A DNA stretch of 64,000 nt from Eremomyces bilateralis CBS 781.70 (lineage: Eukaryota > Ascomycota > Dothideomycetes > Eremomycetales > Eremomycetaceae): assembly GCF_010015585.1 (NCBI RefSeq), contig NW_022985076.1, positions 674,764-738,763 on the forward strand. The letters run 5' to 3'. The position numbers and the translations under genes are program-made. Below are positions 58,301 to 64,000 of this stretch, in pieces (within the stretch, counting starts at the first letter, position 1; each line of letters starts with the position of its first letter). The notes beneath the pieces are model-generated. The model worked only from the letters and a program-made list of their open reading frames with translations. It searched no databases and was not told the DNA's origin.

Positions 58301-59107
58301 GATGATGGGTTTGTATAGTCGGACTACCACCGACTCATCTCCATCTTTGGACCTGGCTTCTCCATCCCCGTCGGCCCCTCCTTCAAAATTATCGTCGAGG
58401 GAGTCGGTCGCCGAATACGGTTTCGTGCGAACGCGAATGACGCCGCTTGGGGCGTGGAATCCATTGGAGCTCACAGCCACGACTCGGATTGTGTAGTATT
58501 GTAGGGCTTTAAGCCGATGAATGGCAATCGATGGTCCACCTTGCGGAATGTTTCCCACTGTGAAGGAGTTAGCAATAGTAGGTACTGGTGTTATGCGCCT
58601 ATATAAATCCTCCCAGACAATGTTTTCTGTCGTCCAAGTATCCGCTTGATCGAGTTTCACGCGGTGACAGGTGAATGGCGACATCGACTCATAAAAAACC
58701 CATGAGAACAACCCCAAGAACATCGGGACCTTACAATTTACGCCGTTTATGTGAATTTGGTAGGACACCGAACTATTCTTGTGTTCGGGAGGTTTCCAAT
58801 GCAGAATGACGCCGTCGGATTTGATACCCGAGAGGGCGATATTGGGTGTCTGCGGCACCTCCAGTCCCAGGACGTTCACCAGCTCTTCCGCCGGTTTCAG
58901 CAAAACTTGCCATGCACGGTAGGTCAGCCTGATGAAGAAGTCAGCGACCCGAGCTGAGCAAGGCTACGCTCAAGAGTTTCAATACCATGCCAGCGCAAAT
59001 AGAACCCCAGCCGCTCGAAGATATGAAGCCGAGAAGGCGATAAAATTCGTAGCGGGGACCGCATGCAGCCGGAGCAGAAGGCTATCTTCCGGCCACGTCA
59101 TACTCAT
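55325..59107 (-). CDS. Large membrane-anchored FN3 and coiled-coil protein
   Basis: Exons 59107-58986, 58928-58735 and 58557-55325 give 1182 residues. An N-terminal hydrophobic stretch (FSASYLRAAGVLFALAW) may be a membrane anchor. A fibronectin type III domain follows (VPQTPNIALSGIKSDGVILHW to YYTIRVVAVSSNGFHAPSG). A coiled coil of about 200 residues (TEKLEGLRKQLEDEDFRI, ERDQLRMELKERD and so on) is followed by a 700-residue Ser/Pro-rich disordered tail with a Lys/Asp run. Relatives occur in filamentous ascomycetes without known function. Intron 2 (58734-58558, 177 nt) is a multiple of three and open; it was removed because the branch TTGCTAACTCC, acceptor TTCACAG and restored INGVNLGNIPQGG fit. 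The gene is head to head with lipin. Confidence 0.83.
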
Positions 59108-59759
59108 GATAGTCTAATACACGAGAGGCCCAGCATCCCGAAGTCATGGATGAATAGGGAGGAAGCGATACTAATATCAGATCGTATGGTATGTAATGGT
59201 TTCAAGAAGCGGGCCACCCGGCGAAGTCTAGATGTCCCGTCGCTTGAAGTTCGGGCCATCAGCCGACTCTCCGACACTCCGATAGTGCTACAGTCTACGG
59301 ATGATGGACGCGGTTCCTAGCAATACAAGGACAATACTTCAATTGAAACGTCTGTCGCAGAAAGGGCTTTGTCTTGCGTATATCCGGTGCTGTTAATGCT
59401 ACAATCCAGGTCCCGTCAGCAGTCTTGCGCCTTCAACGTGGCCCGGATATCGGACTGACTTGTGACGTCCGTCGTTCCGTACGCATGACCACCAGTGACC
59501 TCAACTTCATCATCGTATAATTACACCAGAGAAGGAATCAAGCGCAGCTTCCTTCCCTCCTACTTTCCTGTTCATTCTTCCCTCGAAACCCATCTTGGAT
59601 ACCTTCGGTTTGACTCGCTAGCGTTCCTGTTCGTGCCTTACTTCTTTGGCCATCCTCACGATTCCCGACCCAGTCCCTCCGTTCCACACTATCCTCGTCA
59701 TTAGACAGCCCTCGATCACACTCGGAAGGGATACGATATAGTGTGCGAGCGGTTAGGCC
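59108..59759. promoter_or_regulatory. Divergent promoter region of the FN3 protein and lipin genes
   Basis: 652 bp between start codons. Long pyrimidine-rich tracts precede the lipin ATG. No specific site recognised. Confidence 0.5.
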
Positions 59760-62302
59760 ATGCAATACGTGCGATCCATCTCCTCTTCCGTCTCGAATAC
59801 CTGGAATTCAATCAATCCGGCCACGCTCAGCGGCGCAATCGACGTCATCGTCGTTGAGCAAGAAGATGGTGAGACCACGTTCGACAACCGATAGCCAAGT
59901 CTGACCGGTATCGCAGGGGAACTCGCATGCTCGCCGTTCCATGTGCGGTTCGGAAAGTTCCAACTCCTCCAACCGCGAGAGAAGAAGGTACATGATAGAT
60001 TCGGACGATGGGGTGCAGAACTAATGCCGGGCAGGTGGAATTCCGAGTCAATGGTTCGAAACAGGACTATTCCATGAAGCTAGGTGAAGGTGGAGAGGCC
60101 TTCTTCGTTTTCGAGACCACCGAAAGCATTCCGGCCGCGTTACAAACCTCTCCGCTAGTTTCGCCCGAGACCAGTCCACAAGCTCTACCAGCAGAGGTAG
60201 GAAAAGACAGTCTCCTTGAACCAGAACCCCTCGACCTCGCATCGGATGCGCAGCCAAAACGAAGGTTCCCAAAGGACGGTCCAAGGCCGAAAACTGTCAT
60301 AGGTTGGTGGATCTGGAGGGGGTTTCGTGGCAGTGCTGATGGAGCGTATAGGAGATCTTGCCTCATTGCAAGAAGACGACGATGGGCTTCGACCCGCGCT
60401 ATTATCAGACCAATGGCCTCCGCACCTTGGTGCACCCATCGACTTCGGACAATCGATTAGCGACCGTGTAGTACCGTCCAGCGCATCCAGCGTTCCCGCC
60501 AGAGCATCCGAACCGCCGGAAGCTCTGTTTCACCACCATGAAGTATCCCTCGATGCAAGTCCAGGGTATTCCGCCACATCCCACCGATCATCCAGTCCCC
60601 CGCCTGTATCGCAGTCCGAGGCGATGGCGCGTGCGATTCACCTCTCCAAGCGTCTATGGACCTCCAACATCCCATCACGCATTACCGACACAGGCGATCT
60701 CATGTTGGACATGACCGGGTACAAATCATCCGAAGAGCAGATTCTTCGGGCGGAAGTGGTCGCAAGGAAGATTTTGTCCGAAGAGCTGGAAGGGAACTAC
60801 GATATTGGGGCGCTCATTGGAACGGATGAGACGGGGAATCTTTGGATCTACAGCAGCGAGGAGCGAAAAGAAGCTGCAGAACGTCAGAATCAACCGGAGA
60901 ACGGAATTTCCCATGCCACAGCAATGGGTTCCACCGACGCAATATCCGATCCAGGATACCACAGCGACGATGGTCACAGCGATGCTGGGACCGCTGTTGG
61001 GGACGATACTGGACTGGGCATTCCCGGTGCCGGCCATCGCAGAGATTCCGACAGCGCAGTCGGGCTATCCACTCCTCCAAAATCTCCGATGGGCAATGAT
61101 CAAGATTCGCCGCCGGAGCCGAGCCGCAACTATGCTAAAACGCTTCGTTTAACCAGCGACCAGCTCAAAGCCCTGAAACTCCGGCAAGGATCCAACTCGA
61201 TGAGTTTCACCGTCAACAAGGCAACTTGCCAGGCTTGCATCTACTTCTGGCGGCATGATGTGCCAATTGTGATTTCGGATATTGATGGCACAATCACAAA
61301 GTGAGTGGCACTGAATCCCATGGTTAGCCATGCTAACGTCCCAGATCTGATGTTCTTGGGCATGTCTTGACCACCATCGGCCGCGATTGGACTCATCTAG
61401 GGGTTTCCAAGCTGTACACCGACATTGCAGCCAACGGATACAACCTCATGTATCTGACCTCTCGTTCCGTTGGACAGGCCGATACTACTCGCGCCTATTT
61501 GAACGGAATTGTTCAAGAGGGGCACCGCATCCCAAAAGGCCCTGTCATACTGAGTCCAGACCGCACAATCGCGGCACTGCGTCGAGAGGTTTATCTCCGG
61601 AAGCCCGAAGTGTTCAAGATGGCATGTCTTCGGGACATCATGAGTTTGTTCAACAAGGCGGGTACCCCTCAACAACAGCCTGGGGTGCACCATCCAACGC
61701 CGTTCTATGCTGGTTTTGGGAATCGCCTCACCGACGCTCTTTCATATCGAAGCGTGAACATCCCTTCAACGCGGATCTTCACCATCAACTCGAATTCCGA
61801 AGTCAGCCTCGACCTCTTGAGTCTGAATAAGTACAAGACCGGATATGCAAGCATGCGTGAAATTGTTGACCACTTCTTTCCCCCTGTTGGGTTGCTCGTC
61901 AAAAGCGGAGGTGAAGACTTCACTGATTTCAATTACTGGAGGAGCAAGCCACTGGAACTCGACGAATTCACGGCTAGCGAGAGTGGTGAGGAACTTGAAG
62001 AGGGCGATGAGGACGCTGAAGGAAGCGAAGGAGCAGACGAGTTGGCGGAAGACCTAGAGGCCAGCTATATTTCGAGAGACTCATTTGACCAGGGCGGGAA
62101 CCTCGATGATTCAATCATGGAGAGTATTGAAGGCGATGTAGGAGATGAAGATGAAGGAATCTTCGAAGAAGCTGACAAGCAATTGAACGGGACACCTGAA
62201 GCTTTGCCTGCCACAGAGATAAACTTAGGTAGTGCCACTGATGATACCAGGGAGTCTGGTTCTACCTCTCATGGCAAACCCAAGAAGCTGGGCAATCGAT
62301 AG
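59760..62302 (+). CDS. PAH1: Lipin-type phosphatidate phosphatase (Pah1/Ned1)
   Basis: Proposed exons 59760-59868, 59917-59987, 60035-60278, 60334-61300 and 61345-62302 give 782 residues. The N-lip domain is MQYVRSISSSVSNTWNSINP, GAIDVIVVEQEDG, LACSPFHVRFGKFQLL and MKLGEGGEAFFVFETT. The C-lip HAD domain has the catalytic motif DIDGT (Asp457, Asp459), followed at once by an intron, and then SDVLGHVLTTIGRDWTHLGV and FYAGFGNRLTDALSY. The enzyme makes diacylglycerol from phosphatidate at ER and nuclear membranes. The junction between exons 3 and 4 is uncertain: the donor GTCCAA is poor, and an alternative is 60198/60303. An acidic C-terminal tail (EEGDEDAEGSEGADE) matches yeast Pah1, where such a tail recruits the Nem1 phosphatase. 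Confidence 0.9.
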
Positions 62303-64000
62303 TATAATATAATACGATCAAGAACGGCTAGACTCATAGAACGAGTAAGCCCTTTAATATTAATGAAGTTTTGAGTGACTCCGGCTTGGCTCTATCCATC
62401 CTGATACAAAGATTGCACTACTGATGAAGGCATTAAGGCCAGGCTAATATAACCCAGTACACTGCAGTCAATCCGACTTGTGTTTTTACGACCGGCCTAC
62501 AATTCCTCCGTTCGCATCTACATCGTAGTTCAACTCGGGTTGAAGCCAGTCCACTGTTGTATCGGACTTATCGTTTTGAATCGGGACCTCCTGTTGAGGC
62601 AATGCCATCAACCCAGAGGGGGGATATATCTGCGTGTAGTCCCAGCTCGCAATATCGAAATTGAGTTCGGAATGTCTAGGATATTCAACCTTAGCTTTCA
62701 GTCCTTATCTGTGCTAGGAGAGCTTACACATGTAGCGTGGCTTGACCGGATATCTCCTCTGAATCCCGAAAATTGGGGCCAATCGTGGCAACACTGGGAA
62801 CTCGGAAGTTCGCGCCGAAATTCTGCGCCCCTGGTACACATCAGTTAACTATGACCGAATTCAGTCGGGTCAGTCGTACCCAATAACTCTCGCTTCCCAG
62901 TGCTAAATTGAAGCCTTGAATGAACATCAAAAACGAACTTCGCATGGATGGCCCCAGCCGAGCGGAACCAAATGTGAGACTGCTAAAAGCTCCGTAAGTT
63001 TCCCAAAGTACCTTGTGCAAAGTAGCATCTATACCTTCTTATAGCGAGTAATTTCGGCATCCCTCCGACCGAGCGGATGGATTACGGCACTGAGTCCGCA
63101 CCGCGTGATTAGTCCCAACCGCGCAATATGGCCCATGATGCGTTCGAGTTGAGTATCTGCGATCGCGCCACCAATCGGCAAACTTTAGCAGTCGACAGAC
63201 CCTTCCAATATAAGTCAATCTCCCTATCTCTCAACACGCTCTCGTGGAGGCTGAATCGAGCTTGAACAATGCTGCAACCGCCCCGTTTCCAGATCTACCG
63301 CATGAAGCATGTACATGCTCCGCTGCGATGGACTCGGGTAGTACGTCAGTCTTGCTAAGTTCAGCGCTTCCGCCAGAGCATCTCTACTGCTGTAGCGGCT
63401 TTTCAACTTGGCTGATCGACTTAGGGGATATGGGACGGCGAAGGTAGCGGGCGATCCTCTAACTCCTTTAGCATAAATGAGCACACGACTTCTGGATCTA
63501 TCGCAAGAGCAAGCGCTGAGAGCTGCTCGAAAGTCAACCGCTATTATCCACTGATGACCCTGAATTCCTACCACGTAAGCCATCCTTCATCCCTTCGTCC
63601 CCCTCCTCTGTGTGCTGCCTCATCCGTTCGCATGAACAAGTGCACCGCTTCCGGGGCCCATCGTAAGAGCAAGCACTGGGACCTACTCCACAGTAGAGGG
63701 CTGCTGTCCATTTGATTATTATATTCCTCCGATCTCTCCTGTATCCATCTTTTTCCTGACGGCCACGACCTTTAACGTCCAGGATATATCATTGTACAAG
63801 CACCTCGCAAAATCACTTAGCATAGTGGTAGAACTTTGTACATCGCAACTCGATACTCGTGAATTTGGCGCCGAAGGAGACGGACGCGACTTGGGTCGGC
63901 TTTATTCAAACTACTTAAGTAACGTATGTTCGAAAGTCATTTGCTCTTTCATACCCAGAATTCTGACATACATTGAGTCCACATTGTACTGTCCTTTTCC
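62303..64000. other. Terminal 1.7 kb, no gene seen
   Basis: Both strands hold only short frames (for example 62480-62848 plus and 63224-63583 minus) with no domain or splice support. A gene running off the right edge cannot be excluded. Confidence 0.55.

Noticed and set aside
59538-60460. Minus-strand frames of 60-120 codons over the lipin 5' end
   Set aside because: Shadows of lipin exons and its pyrimidine-rich leader.
63810-63870. tRNA-like A box TAGCATAGTGGTAGAAC
   Set aside because: No matching T-arm at the right distance and no acceptor or anticodon stem could be folded.

Overview
The window reads as nuclear DNA of a filamentous ascomycete (Pezizomycotina, most likely Eurotiomycetes; the class is an inference from gene content and style, not proven). 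Genes are compact, lie on both strands, and carry many short GT-AG introns (about 42-180 nt) with CTAAC or CTGAC branch sites just before the acceptor. I rebuilt the exon structures by hand from splice signals, reading frame and family conservation. All positions come from the sequence; family names rest on recalled protein signatures, since no search could be run.

Layout. 1-8.3 kb: 3' end of YTH1 (CPSF30), a WLM/Wss1-type metalloprotease, a TauD-like dioxygenase head to head with an UNC93-like MFS transporter, and a GH18 chitinase. 8.9-21 kb: VPS53 (GARP), a 2.8 kb gene-free stretch, a LEA_2/DUF3712 membrane protein, eIF2-beta, a UCH deubiquitinase and an AIM24-family protein. 21.6-28.4 kb: GH53 galactanase, a lipocalin-like protein convergent with a zinc-ribbon metallo-beta-lactamase, a secreted FAS1 protein and a DUF3807 protein. 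29-43 kb: SmG head to head with NTR2, a small mitochondrial-type ORF, POM34 head to head with a degenerate AMP-binding protein, a small membrane protein, glutathione reductase and DSK2 ubiquilin. 43.5-51 kb: an NCS1 permease with a decayed Fot1/pogo transposon inserted exactly at its stop codon, an MpaB-type oxygenase and a dienoyl-CoA isomerase. 51.5-62.3 kb: CpcB/RACK1 (with a probable intronic U24 snoRNA), a PTC7-like phosphatase, a long FN3 coiled-coil protein and lipin (PAH1/NED1). The last 1.7 kb shows no gene.

Most genes are housekeeping: RNA processing and splicing (YTH1, SmG, NTR2), translation (eIF2-beta, CpcB), trafficking and nuclear pore (VPS53, POM34), ubiquitin (UCH, DSK2), DNA-protein crosslink repair (WLM), lipid and redox metabolism (lipin, dienoyl-CoA isomerase, glutathione reductase). 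Between them are accessory genes for carbohydrate breakdown and uptake or modification of small molecules (GH18, GH53, TauD/MFS pair, NCS1, MpaB). A CACGTGA core recurs in the promoters of several housekeeping genes.

I found no clearly new biological system. The most unusual items are a 48-nt GC-AG intron that splits a metalloprotease HExxH codon, the transposon that swapped one stop codon for another, the SmG/NTR2 spliceosomal gene pair, the probable U24 snoRNA, a hairpin element inside an MFS intron, and several enzymes with altered key residues.
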